Shown: positions 1 to 8,530 of the stretch, piece after piece
How positions within the stretch are numbered: the stretch's first letter is position 1
Layout of the letters: each line of letters begins with the position of its first letter
Assembly: GCA_963724665.1 (NCBI GenBank)
Contig: CAVRVH010000008.1
Span: 62,001-126,000, forward strand
Direction of reading: 5' to 3'
Length of the DNA stretch: 64,000 nucleotides
Source: DASUPK01 sp963724665
GTDB lineage: Bacteria; Actinomycetota; Thermoleophilia; Solirubrobacterales; 70-9
Position numbers and translations under genes: made by a program
Notes under the pieces: generated by a model
What the model saw: only the letters and a program-made list of their open reading frames with translations
What the model was told of the DNA's origin: nothing
Database searches by the model: none

Positions 1-103
1 ACCACTCATACGACGCCCCAGCAAACGAGTCGCCCATCGCCACGGCAACGCCAACGCCAACGGGCACTCGAAGTAGCCGTTAACCAGCGCGGCCTGCTGG
101 CCG

Positions 104-1866
104 CTAGTCCTCGAACAGCGCGTAGCCGTAGGACTGCCGCGCTTGTAGGCGAGCTTCGCGATCGCGGTCATGCGCTCGTCGTCGTTCGACTCGATCTGGT
201 CGAAGCGTGAGCTGACGCGCGCTGCCGCCCGCGAGCAGAAGGTGTCGGCGATGAATCGCTCCTGCCCGGAGGGCTCGACGCCCTGGTCCTCGAAGATGTG
301 GCTGACGCGGGAGAGCAGCGCGACCTGGGCGTAGATGTCGGCGATGTTGTCGGCGAGCCGCTTCTGCTGGAACTGGCGCTCGATGATCCCCTTCTTGTTG
401 TCGCGCAGGAGCTTTTCCGTGAGGGAGGCGAGCCGCTTGACCTGGTCGGAGACCGCGTCGGCATGCCCGGAGAGCTCCTCGTGCGCCATGGTGACCTTGT
501 CCGGGCGAACCTCGCGCTGGATCCGGTCGCTGGCGAAGTCGACCAGGACTCCGATCGAGCGGATGGGGTCCGACAGCTCGATCTCCGAAAGACCCTCCAG
601 CTTCTCCCCGACCGGCTTGAAGCCACCGAGCGCGATGAAGGCCCGCAGCACGTCGTTGGCGCCCTCGAAGATCGGATAGATCCGCGTGTCGCGGAGGACC
701 TTCTCGTAGGGGCGGTCGCGCATGTAGCCCTCGCCGCCGGCGAGCTGCAGGGCGCGATTGGCGGCATACCAGAGGAACTCGGTCCCCGAGACCTTGCAGA
801 CCGCCGATTCCAGGGAGTAGTCGGGGACCCCGGAGTCGACCAGGCCGCAGGTCAGGTAGCACATGGACTCCAGGCCGAAGAGGTGGGTGACCATCCAGCC
901 GATCTTGTCCTGGACCAGCTCGAAATCGGCCAGCGGACGGCCGAACTGGCGGCGCTCCTTGACGTGGTCGATCGCCAGGTCGAGCAGCTTCTTGGCGCCT
1001 CCGACCGAGCCGGTGCCGAGGCCGATGCGCCCGTTGTTGAGGATCTGCATCGCCACCCGGAAGCCCTGGCCGGGGTCGCCGAGCACGTTCTCGGCCGGCA
1101 CCTTCACGTCGTTGAAGCGGAGCCGGCGGAGGTCGTTTGCCTGCAGGCCCATCGTGTCGTAGCGCTCGCCGACCTCGAGGCCCTTCATCCCCTTCTCGAG
1201 AATGAGCGCGATGTGGCGGTCCTCGCCGTCGATCTCGGCGCGGGCGAAGGTCGTGATCACGTCCGCCCGCGAGCCGTTGCCGATGTAGCGCTTCTCCCCG
1301 TTCAGGACCCAGGAGCCGTCGGGCTGCTGAACCGCGCGCGACTGCACGTTGTAGGCGTCGGAGCCCGCCTCGGGCTCTGTCAGGGCGAAGGCGGCGAGCT
1401 TCCGGCCGGTGGCGAGGTCGGGGAGCCAGCGCTCCTTCTGCTCGTCCGTCCCGAACAGCGAGATGCCCTTGAAGCCGATCGACTGGTGGACGCCGAGGAC
1501 GATCGCCAGCGTCGCGTCGATCTGGCCGACGGTCTCGAAGACGCGCGCGTAGCCGGTCTGCGAGAGGCCCTGGCCGCCGTATTGCTCGTCGACGTAGAGG
1601 CCGAGCGCGCCGATCTCGCCGAGGTCGTGAAGGACCTCGTCCGGGATCCAGCGGTCCTCCTCCGCCTTCCTGGCGTCGTAATGCTCGGCGCAGTACTCCC
1701 GGATCTGGGTGTTGAGGGCCCGGATCTTGTCCTGCTCGGCGGCGTCCGTGGCCGGCCAGGGGAAGACGAGCTCCTCATGGATCTCGCCTAGGAACAGCGA
1801 CTTCGCGAACGACGAGACGCCCTCCTGCGCCTCCTCCTTCCGCGGAATCGCCTCGCGGACACCCAT
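104..1866 (-). CDS. Acyl-CoA dehydrogenase, frame break near the 3' end
   Basis: FAD-dependent acyl-CoA dehydrogenase that oxidises acyl-CoA to trans-2-enoyl-CoA in beta-oxidation. About 587 residues once corrected, the long VLCAD-like class with an extra C-terminal helical domain. Read on the minus strand from ATG at 1866: the flavin/substrate segment ALTEPEAGSDA, then RRQFGRPLADFE, then RIYPIFEGANDVLR with the expected catalytic Glu. The reading frame stays open past position 1 of the window, whereas the typical C-terminus SYGYALFED followed by TAG (104-106) lies in another frame. One base appears to be missing near 135-145. A TAGTCT hexamer lies 8 nt before the ATG, diverging from the lipoprotein gene. 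A crotonase and a thioesterase nearby fit lipid catabolism. Family is secure; the physiological chain length is not. Confidence 0.88.
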
Positions 1867-1946
1867 TGAGACTGAGACTACCTACGGGGCCAAAGCCCAA
1901 GCCGCGAATGGCGGGGATTTCGCCGGCGCCACTACGCTGCGCCCGC

Positions 1947-2744
1947 ATGCGCAGCCGGATGATCCTGGCAATTCTGCTCGTCGCAGTTACTAACGCGGCG
2001 GGGTGCGGTGGCTCCGACCACAAGACGGTCAACCCGGAGGCCATGCTCAATGCCGCTGCGGCCCACCCGATCACGAGCGCGCAGACCGACATCGACCTCC
2101 GCCTGCAGCCACGGGGCGTCAGCCAGCTCCCCGGACCGCTGGGAGTGCGCCTATCCGGCCCATACGTCAGTGGTGGTGGCCGGCAGATCCCGAAGTTCGA
2201 CTGGAGGCTGAACGCGAGCGCCGTCGGCTTCCCAGTAGGGGGTCATGTGGTCTCCTCCGGCACCAACGTCTATCTGACTCTCTACGGCGACAAGTACGAG
2301 GTGGGCAGCGAGGCCGTCGCCGCCGCCAACGAGCGGATTGCCGCGTCACCCACTGTGCATCCCCGTTCCTGGTTCGGCCGGGCCCGGGTGGTTGGCCAAG
2401 GGCACGAGGGTGGCACCGACTGCGAACAGATCTCCGCTCCGCTGCGAGGCGATGCCGTGGGGCGCGACCTCGCGCCATTCGCCGCCAGCCTCGGGTTGTC
2501 CGAGACCCCTTCGGTGTCGGGAACGGCAAGGGCGTGCGTCGGTTTTGACGATCGCGTCCTGCACGAGCTCCAGGTCCGTGCCGAGTTGAGCGGACCGACG
2601 TCCGTTGCCCTCGATCTCGACGTCGTGTTCAGCGACGTCGGAGAGCCCCAGGACATCTCGATTCCGGCCGGTGGAGGATTTCGCCCGATTCGCGATCTGG
2701 CGCTCCAATTGAACGATCTTGGGCTATCAATCCCCTTAGGCTGA
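1947..2744 (+). CDS. Secreted lipoprotein, possibly LppX/LprG-like
   Basis: Predicted exported lipoprotein of 265 residues. The ATG at 1947 gives a short basic N-terminus (MRSRM), a hydrophobic core and a lipobox ending AAGC, followed by GGSD. A longer in-frame start at 1866 would put 27 Arg/Pro-rich residues in front of the signal peptide and is rejected. The mature part starts with an alpha-helical stretch and continues as alternating beta-type sequence, reminiscent of the LppX/LprAFG lipid-binding fold of actinobacteria, but I see no diagnostic motif. TACGCT lies 8 nt before the ATG. Its stop is 4 bp before the next gene's ATG. Function not assigned. Confidence 0.72.
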   Translation: MRSRMILAILLVAVTNAAGCGGSDHKTVNPEAMLNAAAAHPITSAQTDIDLRLQPRGVSQLPGPLGVRLSGPYVSGGGRQIPKFDWRLNASAVGFPVGGHVVSSGTNVYLTLYGDKYEVGSEAVAAANERIAASPTVHPRSWFGRARVVGQGHEGGTDCEQISAPLRGDAVGRDLAPFAASLGLSETPSVSGTARACVGFDDRVLHELQVRAELSGPTSVALDLDVVFSDVGEPQDISIPAGGGFRPIRDLALQLNDLGLSIPLG

Positions 2745-4200
2745 GCGCATGGAGTCGAGCGGAAGAAGTCCAGAGGAGAGGCGGGCGGCTGCCGAGGCGC
2801 GGTCCCGCGCGCGCTCGGGTGAGCCGCCAGCCACCGGCGACGAGGAGCTGCTGGGAGGAGAAGGCCCCCGCGGAGCCGACGGCCCCTTTTCCCGTCACTA
2901 CGGGGGCCCCGACGTCTACATGCGCCGCAGGCTGATCGCCGGCGCCGCGGTGATCGTCGTGATCGTCTTGATCTTCCTGCTGGTCGGCGGCTGTTAGCTG
3001 TTCAGCCTCGTCCACGATCAAACGGGCGAGCGCCAGGGAGGAGGTGGCGGCCGGCGAGGGAGCGTTGCGGACGTGCAGGGCGCGCTCGGTTCGGTGCACC
3101 ACGAAGTCGTCGACGAGCTTGCCGTCGCGGTCGAGCGCCTGGGCGCGGATTCCGGATGGGCCGGGCAGCACGTCCCCGACGCTGAGCTCCGGGACGAACC
3201 GGCGCAGCTCTGACACGAAGGAGCGCTTGCTGGCGGCGTGGCGGATCTCGGTCAGGCCGGTGCGCCAGAAGCGCCCCATCAGCCTCCAGGTCCCGGGCCA
3301 GGAGAGGTTGGAGCTCAGATCCTCGCCGCGCAGGCGGGCGATCCGGTACGCGTCGCGGGCGCCCACCATCAGCGCCGAGGGCCCGAGCAGGACCTCGCCA
3401 TCGATGGTCCTGGTCAGGTGGCCGCCCAGGAACGGCAGGTCGGGATCCGGCACCGGGTAGATGCTGGCGCGCACCAGCTCGCGCCGCTCCGGCCGAAGTC
3501 GCAGGTAGCCGCCGCGGAAGGGCACGATTCGCGGCTCCTCGGGGGCACCTGCGGCGACCGCCAGCCGATCGGACCAGGCGCCGGCGCAGCTGACGACGAA
3601 GCCCGCCTCGGTCGTGCCTCTCTCGTGGAAGACGGTGATGCTCTCGCCATGCGGGGTGAGCGAATGGACTCCGGCTCCCATGCTGACGGTTGCCCCGGCT
3701 CTCTCGACGTCCGCTGCGTAGGCGGCCGCGACCTGCGCGAAGTCGACGATCCCGGTCTCGGGCGAGTGGAGCGCCGCCATGCCGCGGGCGTGTGGCTCGA
3801 TCTCGGCGATCTCGCCGCCGTCAATCCGGCGCAGGCCGGGAACCTGGTTCTCGCGACCCCGACGCTCCAGCTCGTCGAGTCGCGGCAGCTCGGCCTCGTC
3901 TGCGGCGACGATCAGCTTGCCGTCGCGCCGCGCCTCGATCCCGTGCTCCTCGCAGTAGGCGTAGAGCAGCCGTGCACCTTCAACGCAGAGCCGCGCCTTG
4001 AGCGAGCCTGGGGCGTAGTAGATGCCGGCGTGGATCACCCCGCTCGAATGGGAGGTCTGGTGGGCGGCGATCCGGTCCTCGCGCTCGAGCACGCAGAGTG
4101 TGGAATCCGGGTGACGGGTCAGCAGCTCGCGGGCGACCGCGAGCCCGAGGATGCCGCCGCCGATCACCACGACGTCGCATCTGGCAGGTGGTTCAGCCAT
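2629..4200 (-). CDS. lhgO: FAD-dependent L-2-hydroxyglutarate oxidase-like protein, run-on 3' end
   Basis: DAO-family flavoenzyme resembling L-2-hydroxyglutarate oxidase/dehydrogenase, which returns L-2-hydroxyglutarate to 2-oxoglutarate. The N-terminal Rossmann motif VVVIGGGILGLA (residues 10-21) is followed by family segments HSSGVIHAGIYY, GKLIVA and, near the C-terminus, HVRNAPSPAATSSLA. Start chosen at ATG 4200; an upstream start at 4248 would overlap the divergent ligase. Homology-like sequence ends around 2995 (about 400 residues, the usual size), but no in-frame stop occurs there and the frame runs to 2629 through poorly coding sequence antisense to two genes. An out-of-frame TAA lies at the expected end, so a 1-nt error or genuine stop loss is likely. 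Confidence 0.8.
   Translation of the reverse strand: MAEPPARCDVVVIGGGILGLAVARELLTRHPDSTLCVLEREDRIAAHQTSHSSGVIHAGIYYAPGSLKARLCVEGARLLYAYCEEHGIEARRDGKLIVAADEAELPRLDELERRGRENQVPGLRRIDGGEIAEIEPHARGMAALHSPETGIVDFAQVAAAYAADVERAGATVSMGAGVHSLTPHGESITVFHERGTTEAGFVVSCAGAWSDRLAVAAGAPEEPRIVPFRGGYLRLRPERRELVRASIYPVPDPDLPFLGGHLTRTIDGEVLLGPSALMVGARDAYRIARLRGEDLSSNLSWPGTWRLMGRFWRTGLTEIRHAASKRSFVSELRRFVPELSVGDVLPGPSGIRAQALDRDGKLVDDFVVHRTERALHVRNAPSPAATSSLALARLIVDEAEQLTAADQQEDQDDHDDHRGAGDQPAAHVDVGAPVVTGKGAVGSAGAFSSQQLLVAGGWRLTRARAGPRLGSRPPLLWTSSARLHALSLRGLIAQDRSIGAPDRESGEILHRPESRCPGALRRR
2737..2742 (+). promoter_or_regulatory. -10 element TAGGCT, leaderless spacing
   Basis: TAGGCT ends exactly 6 nt before the ATG at 2749, placing the transcription start at the start codon. 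It overlaps the last codons of the lipoprotein gene, so the small gene downstream could be transcribed on its own. Confidence 0.4.
2749..2997 (+). CDS. Small C-terminally anchored membrane protein
   Basis: An 82-residue protein: a polar, Arg/Glu/Ala/Gly-rich N-terminal part of about 57 residues, then RRR and one strongly hydrophobic segment (VIVVIVLIFLLVGG) that ends the protein. This is a tail-anchored topology with the N-terminus probably cytoplasmic. Codon choice is strongly GC3-biased on this strand but not on the other, which favours this gene over the antisense extension of the converging oxidoreductase frame. No domain recognised. Confidence 0.6.
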   Translation: MESSGRSPEERRAAAEARSRARSGEPPATGDEELLGGEGPRGADGPFSRHYGGPDVYMRRRLIAGAAVIVVIVLIFLLVGGC

Positions 4201-4208
4201 GGTCGGCC

Positions 4209-4229
4209 AGACTAAGCCGTCATTAGGAT
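4209..4229. promoter_or_regulatory. Divergent -10 pair between oxidoreductase and DNA ligase
   Basis: The 35-bp gap between divergent ATGs holds TAGTCT on the minus strand (8 nt before ATG 4200) and TAGGAT at 4224-4229 on the plus strand (exactly 6 nt before ATG 4236). There is no room for a leader, so both mRNAs should be leaderless or nearly so. Confidence 0.42.
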
Positions 4230-4235
4230 CGCGAT

Positions 4236-5204
4236 ATGGCGCTTCCACTCAAGCCCCCGATCCAGCCGCAGCTGGCGCTCTCGCGCAAGGTCTTGCCGGA
4301 GGGCGATGACTGGGTGTACGAGCCCAAGTACGACGGCTTCCGGGCGCTGGCGTTCGTGGACGGCGAGGACGTCTATCTCCAGTCCCGGGGCGGCAAGCCT
4401 CTACGACGCTACTTCCCCGAGGTCGAGTTCCCGAAGGGTCGCTACGTCCTCGACGGGGAGCTGGTGATCCTCGGCGAGGACGGCCGCGAGGAGTTCGACC
4501 AGCTGCAGAATCGCCTCCACCCGGCGGAGTCGCGGGTGAAGATGCTCGCGGAGAAGACGCCGGCTCTCTTCAGGGCCTTCGACGTGCTCGCGGTGGACCG
4601 CCGCAAGCTGACCGGCAAGCCGTTCGCGGAGCGCCGCGCTGCGCTCGAGAAGCTGATCGCCGCGGCCCCCGGCCGCAAGAAGAGCGCCTCGGGCTCCGTC
4701 GAGCTGACCCCTCTCTACAAGACCGCGAAGAGCGCCGAGCCACTGCTGCTGAGCGGCGAGGGGGTGATCGCAAAGGAGAGGGACGCGATCTACAAGCCCG
4801 GCCAGCGCAAGGGCATGGTGAAGATCAAGCGGGTGCGGACGATCGACTGCGTCGTGATGGGCTGGCGACCCGGCAAGGAGGAGGGCACCGTCGGCTCGCT
4901 CATCCTCGGTCTCTACGAGAAGGGAAAGCTGCGTCCGATCGGGCACACCTCCGGTCTGAAGGCAAAAGAGAAGAAGGAGCTGGTCAAGACCCTCAAGCCG
5001 TACGAGACCGGAGACAAGGGGTCGGGTGATCCGAGCCGCTGGGACGCCAATCGCGACCTCGAGTGGTACTCGCTGCGCCCCGAGCTCGTCGTGGAGATCA
5101 CCTACGACCACACCTCGGGCGGCCGCATCCGGCACGGCTCGAAGATCATCCGCTGGCGCGAGGACAAGGCGCCGAAGGACTGCAAGATCGACCAGCTGGT
5201 CTAG
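4236..5204 (+). CDS. ATP-dependent DNA ligase (LigC / LigD ligase-domain type)
   Basis: Stand-alone 322-residue ATP-dependent DNA ligase of the bacterial NHEJ type. The adenylation domain carries motif I, EPKYDGFR, with nucleophile Lys31; motif III-like FRAFDVLAV; motif IV EGVIAKE; and motif V MVKIKR. An OB-fold domain follows. It seals nicks using ATP in end joining or stationary-phase repair. The polymerase partner is encoded nearby at 5981-7003 on the other strand, so the parts that form one LigD polypeptide in mycobacteria are separate here. No Ku gene or 3'-phosphoesterase domain is in the window. LigC and LigD-domain types cannot be told apart by eye. Confidence 0.9.
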   Translation: MALPLKPPIQPQLALSRKVLPEGDDWVYEPKYDGFRALAFVDGEDVYLQSRGGKPLRRYFPEVEFPKGRYVLDGELVILGEDGREEFDQLQNRLHPAESRVKMLAEKTPALFRAFDVLAVDRRKLTGKPFAERRAALEKLIAAAPGRKKSASGSVELTPLYKTAKSAEPLLLSGEGVIAKERDAIYKPGQRKGMVKIKRVRTIDCVVMGWRPGKEEGTVGSLILGLYEKGKLRPIGHTSGLKAKEKKELVKTLKPYETGDKGSGDPSRWDANRDLEWYSLRPELVVEITYDHTSGGRIRHGSKIIRWREDKAPKDCKIDQLV

Positions 5205-5211
5205 GGCCGGC

Positions 5212-5941
5212 TCAGCCGGATGGGCCCCAGTGGATCACCTGGGTGGGAGCCACGGAATGGAGGATGTGCGGCCAGACGTAGACCTCCCAGGTGGCGGCGA
5301 CGATCAGCATCGGGATCGCGAGTGTGACGGTGACGAAGGTCGCGGCGAGGAGCTGATCCCACTCGTCCTTTCGGCTGGCGATCGTCCAGGCCGCCAGCGG
5401 CAGGAAGATCGGCGGTCAGCTCGAGCAGGGCGTGGGGGAGGGCGGTGAGGACGAGCAGCGGGACCGAGATGGCGAGGTCCCAGGAGATCGTTGAGCCGAC
5501 GAGGCCGAGGGCGATCGTCTGGGTGAAGAGCGAGAAGCAGGTCACTCCGATCACCCAGGCGAAGGCGATCGGCCGCGCCTTCTCGTGGATCATGCGCTTA
5601 AAGCCCGTGTGGCGCTCGGCGGTCAGGGGCAGGGTGGCCCCGGCGATGAATCCCGCGACGCAGGCGAAGGCATGCAGCGCCAGCACGAGCGAATTACGGC
5701 CCAGGACTCCGAGGACGCGGTCGGGGCTGGCGCCGCCGTGAGCGGTCGGCCCGTAATGGAAGCCATAGTCGGGCTGCAACAGCGACGCGGCCACTGTCAC
5801 GGCGCAGAGCAATCCAAGCGCGATCAGCACGGCTCCGACGAACCACGTGCGAAGAACCGGCCACGGATTCTCTCCCCAGCCCTCGAGGATGGACCGCGTC
5901 CGGCGCATGCCGTGCGCGAGCACGTACTGATTCGCATCCAT
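5212..5941 (-). pseudogene. SpoIIM-like multi-pass membrane protein, apparent +1 frameshift
   Basis: Polytopic membrane protein resembling the stage II sporulation protein M/DUF95 family: a cytosolic N-terminus ending RTWFVGAVLIALG, then several hydrophobic helices. At about 5415, after LLELTA, the frame becomes non-hydrophobic and would overlap the converging ligase gene. A shift of one base restores IFLPLAAWTIASRKDEWDQ and a final membrane helix ending VIHWGPSG with TGA at 5212-5214, leaving a 7-bp gap to the ligase stop. One extra base (or two missing) near 5410-5420 explains this. Start at ATG 5941; GTG 5965 is possible. Function not predictable beyond a membrane role; probably intact in the living organism. 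Confidence 0.62.
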
Positions 5942-5980
5942 GCGGCAACCCATCGGCCCGCCCACCCGCGGGCATTAGAC

Positions 5981-7003
5981 CTACTTCTTGGCCCGGCTCG
6001 GCTGCACTCGCTTGGGCTCGCCGCGCTGCTTCGCGAAGTGAGGTGGCCACGGGGCGTCGCCCAGGCCGCCCTCCTCGTCGCGGCGGGCCAGGTCGAGGAG
6101 CTGGTCGAGCGAGCCCGCGTTCTTGTCGATGTCCGCGGCGGGGTCTCCCTTCTTGGCGACGCGCTTAGGCACGGTGTCGAGCCGCAGCTCGGCCGGCTCC
6201 ACGTCCGGGACCTCGCTCCAGTCGAGTGGGCAGCAGACCCTCGCATCAGGCACGGGCCGCACCGAGTAGCCCGAGGCGATCGTGCGGTCGCGCGCGTTCT
6301 GGTTGTAGTCGACGAAGACGCCGTGGCGCTCCTCCTTCCACCACTTGCTGGTGGCGTTCTTCGGGACGCGTCGCTCCACCTCGCGCGCGAGCGCCAGCGC
6401 CGCCCTGCGGACCTCGACGTAGTCCCAGCGCGGCTCGATCCGGACGTTGACGTGGATCCCACGGGATCCGGAGGTCTTCGGATAGCCGACCAGCCCGTGC
6501 TCCTCCAGCACCTCCTTGACGCACATCGCCACCTTGCGCACCGTGTTCCAGCGGACGCCCGGCTGCGGGTCGAGGTCGACTCGCAGCTCGTCGGGGTTGT
6601 CCAGGTCGCTGCGACGAACCGGGTGCGGGTTGAAGTCGACGACTCCCAGGTTGACCGCCCAGGCGAGGTGGGCCGCGTCGTTCGCCACGAGCTCGGTGGC
6701 GGTCCGGCCGCTCGGGAAGGTGAAGGTCGCCGTCTGCAGCCAGTCCGGGGCGCCCTTGGGGACGCGCTTCTGGAAGAAGAACTCGCCGCTCACCCCGTCG
6801 ACGAAGCGCTTCATCGTCCCCGGCCGCTCACGCAGCTGGTTGACGGCCGCCTCCTCGACGGCGATGTAGTACTCGACCAGGTCGAGCTTCGTGAACTTCG
6901 GCTTGGGGAAGAAGATCTTGTCCGGGTTGGACAGCCGGACCTCGCGCCCCGCCACCTCGATCGTCGTGTAGTTCGACTTCGCCACGGTGGACATCTTCTC
7001 CAT
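5981..7003 (-). CDS. ligD: NHEJ DNA polymerase/primase (LigD polymerase domain)
   Basis: A 340-residue member of the archaeo-eukaryotic primase family, the LigD polymerase domain. It adds ribo- or deoxynucleotides at broken ends during non-homologous end joining. Catalytic metal ligands appear as DLDPQPG (Asp143, Asp145) and HGVFVDYNQN (Asp232); the nucleotide-binding segment TSGSRGIHVNV is at about 178-187. The C-terminal tail is basic (PKRVQPSRAKK). ATG 7003 is used; ATG 6994 is an alternative. It lies 40 bp downstream of the membrane gene in map order, on the same strand. A separate polymerase of this size is common in actinobacteria. Confidence 0.92.
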   Translation of the reverse strand: MEKMSTVAKSNYTTIEVAGREVRLSNPDKIFFPKPKFTKLDLVEYYIAVEEAAVNQLRERPGTMKRFVDGVSGEFFFQKRVPKGAPDWLQTATFTFPSGRTATELVANDAAHLAWAVNLGVVDFNPHPVRRSDLDNPDELRVDLDPQPGVRWNTVRKVAMCVKEVLEEHGLVGYPKTSGSRGIHVNVRIEPRWDYVEVRRAALALAREVERRVPKNATSKWWKEERHGVFVDYNQNARDRTIASGYSVRPVPDARVCCPLDWSEVPDVEPAELRLDTVPKRVAKKGDPAADIDKNAGSLDQLLDLARRDEEGGLGDAPWPPHFAKQRGEPKRVQPSRAKK

Positions 7004-7040
7004 TTCGACCGGGAATCCGGGCCCGATTCATCGGCGCTGA

Positions 7041-7956
7041 TTGAATCCACGGATCGAAACGCTCGAGACGCTCACCTACGACGTGACTGGGCGCATCGCC
7101 CGGATCACCCTGAACCGGCCCGAGCGCGGCAACGGGATCACGCTCGAGATGCCGCGCGAGCTGGCCGCCTGCGTGGAGCGGGCGAACCTCGACCCGGAGG
7201 TCCACGTGATCGCGCTGGCCGGCAACGGCTCCGGGTTCTGCGGTGGATACGACCTGGTGGCGAGCGCCGAGGGGGACATGCAGGGAGTCGCGCAGCGCCG
7301 AGGCGCCCCCCGGATCCCCAATCGACCCGATGGTCCAGGCGCGGAACCACGACCCGTCGGGCACCTGGGACCCGGTCACGGACTACCAGATGATGAGCCG
7401 CAACCTCCGCGGCTTCATGAGCCTCTTCCATTCCGAGAAGCCGACGATCTGCAAGATCCACGGCTACTGCGTCGCGGGCGGCACCGACATGGCGCTCTGC
7501 TCGGACCTGATCGTGGCCGAGGACAAGGCGAAGATCGGCTATCCGCCGGCGCGCGTCTGGGGAGTCCCGACGAGCGCCCTCTGGGCCTATCGGGTCGGCC
7601 CGGCCCGCGCCAAGCGCCTGCTGCTCACCGGCGACTCGATCGACGGCACGACCGCGGCGGAGTGGGGACTGGCGTCAGAGGTGGCTCCGGCGGCGGAGCT
7701 CGACGATCGCTTCGAGGCGCTGCTGGAGCGGGTCGCGCGGGTTCCGATCAACCAGCTGGTCATGCACAAGCTGCTTGTCAACCAGGCGCTCTATGCGCAG
7801 GGCCTGCAGGCGACCCAGGCGCTGGGCGTCTTCTTCGACGGAATCGCGCGGCACACGCCCGAGGGCTTCGACTGGCAGCGCCTCGCGGCCGAGAAGGGGT
7901 TCAAGGAGGCCGTCCGCGAGCGGGACGAGCCGTTCGGCGACTTCGGCCTCCAATAA
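7041..7956 (+). pseudogene. Enoyl-CoA hydratase/isomerase (crotonase), frameshifted
   Basis: Crotonase-fold enzyme of about 300 residues acting on enoyl-CoA thioesters. The N-terminal half reads from TTG 7041: RIARITLNRPERGNGIT, then the oxyanion-hole segment GSGFCGGYDL. Near 7300-7316 (run gccccccgg) the frame breaks; the second half, in the +1 frame, reads PPGSPIDPMVQ, then ICKIHGYCVAGGTDMALCSDLIVAEDKAKIGYP and a normal C-terminus with TAA at 7954-7956. One extra base beside a C6 run explains the break, suggesting sequencing error. The thioesterase gene follows after 12 bp. Substrate unknown; the HGYCVAGGTD motif is typical of the family. Confidence 0.8.
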
Positions 7957-7968
7957 GGTGCCGCGCCC

Positions 7969-8430
7969 GTGAATCCCGAGATCACCGCCGAGAACATCAA
8001 GACATGGCTGCCCGGCACCTTCCCGGGGGACATGGCGATCGAGCCGGTCGAGATCACCGACGAGCTCTCAACCGGCCGGATGGTCGTCGACAAGCGCCAC
8101 CTCCATCCAGGCGGCTTCGTCCACGGGGGAGTCTGGACCGCTTTTGGGGATTCGGTCGCAGCCTGGGCGACCTTCCGCGCGCTGCCGCCCAACCACGACT
8201 TCACGACGATCGAGCTGAAGCTGAACGTCTTCTCCGCCGGCGTGCTCGGCGACGAGCTGATCTGCGAGGCGCGCCCACTGCATGTCGGCCGCAGCACCGC
8301 CGTGATCGAGGCGAAGATCCGCAAGGGTGAGAAACCCGTCGCCAACCTGATCGTCACCCAGTTCGTGCTGCCCGGCCGCGATCCGCGGGCGGAGCGGCCG
8401 GCACCGGGCGATTACCCGCCCGGGGATTGA
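7969..8430 (+). CDS. PaaI-family hotdog-fold thioesterase
   Basis: A 153-residue single-hotdog acyl-CoA thioesterase-like protein. The family signature HPGGFVHGGVWTAFGDSVAAWAT lies around residues 45-67, with the HGG turn that opens the hotdog helix. The strand sequence ELKLNVFSAGVLGDELICEA follows. Such enzymes hydrolyse phenylacetyl- or medium-chain acyl-CoAs to recover CoA. GTG at 7969 is the only start in the gap after the crotonase gene, with which it probably forms an operon. The stop is followed after 3 bp by the end of a dispersed repeat. Confidence 0.85.
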   Translation: MNPEITAENIKTWLPGTFPGDMAIEPVEITDELSTGRMVVDKRHLHPGGFVHGGVWTAFGDSVAAWATFRALPPNHDFTTIELKLNVFSAGVLGDELICEARPLHVGRSTAVIEAKIRKGEKPVANLIVTQFVLPGRDPRAERPAPGDYPPGD

Positions 8431-8433
8431 CGT

Positions 8434-8530
8434 CTTCGCCATCAGGACGCGGCCACAAGCGGCCGCCCCACATAAGTCGCTACGGGCTTCGCCCTCCGCT
8501 CCAAGGTGGAGCGGCCTGGTGGCCGCTTAG
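8434..8530 (-). repeat. Dispersed structured repeat, copy A
   Basis: One of four copies of an element of about 95 bp (others at 17131, 31147, 41088). Read on the minus strand it begins at the stop codon of the membrane gene (GCTAAGCGGCC), forms a hairpin AGCGGCC-ACCA-GGCCGCT, then GGGCGAAGCCC, then GCGGCCGCTTGTGGCCGC, and ends CTGATGGCGAAG. It fills almost the whole gap between two converging genes. Confidence 0.75.

Noticed and set aside
298..1791. Long plus-strand open frame of 497 codons
   Set aside because: It is antisense to the acyl-CoA dehydrogenase and rich in residues created by GC-biased third positions; no motif and no promoter.
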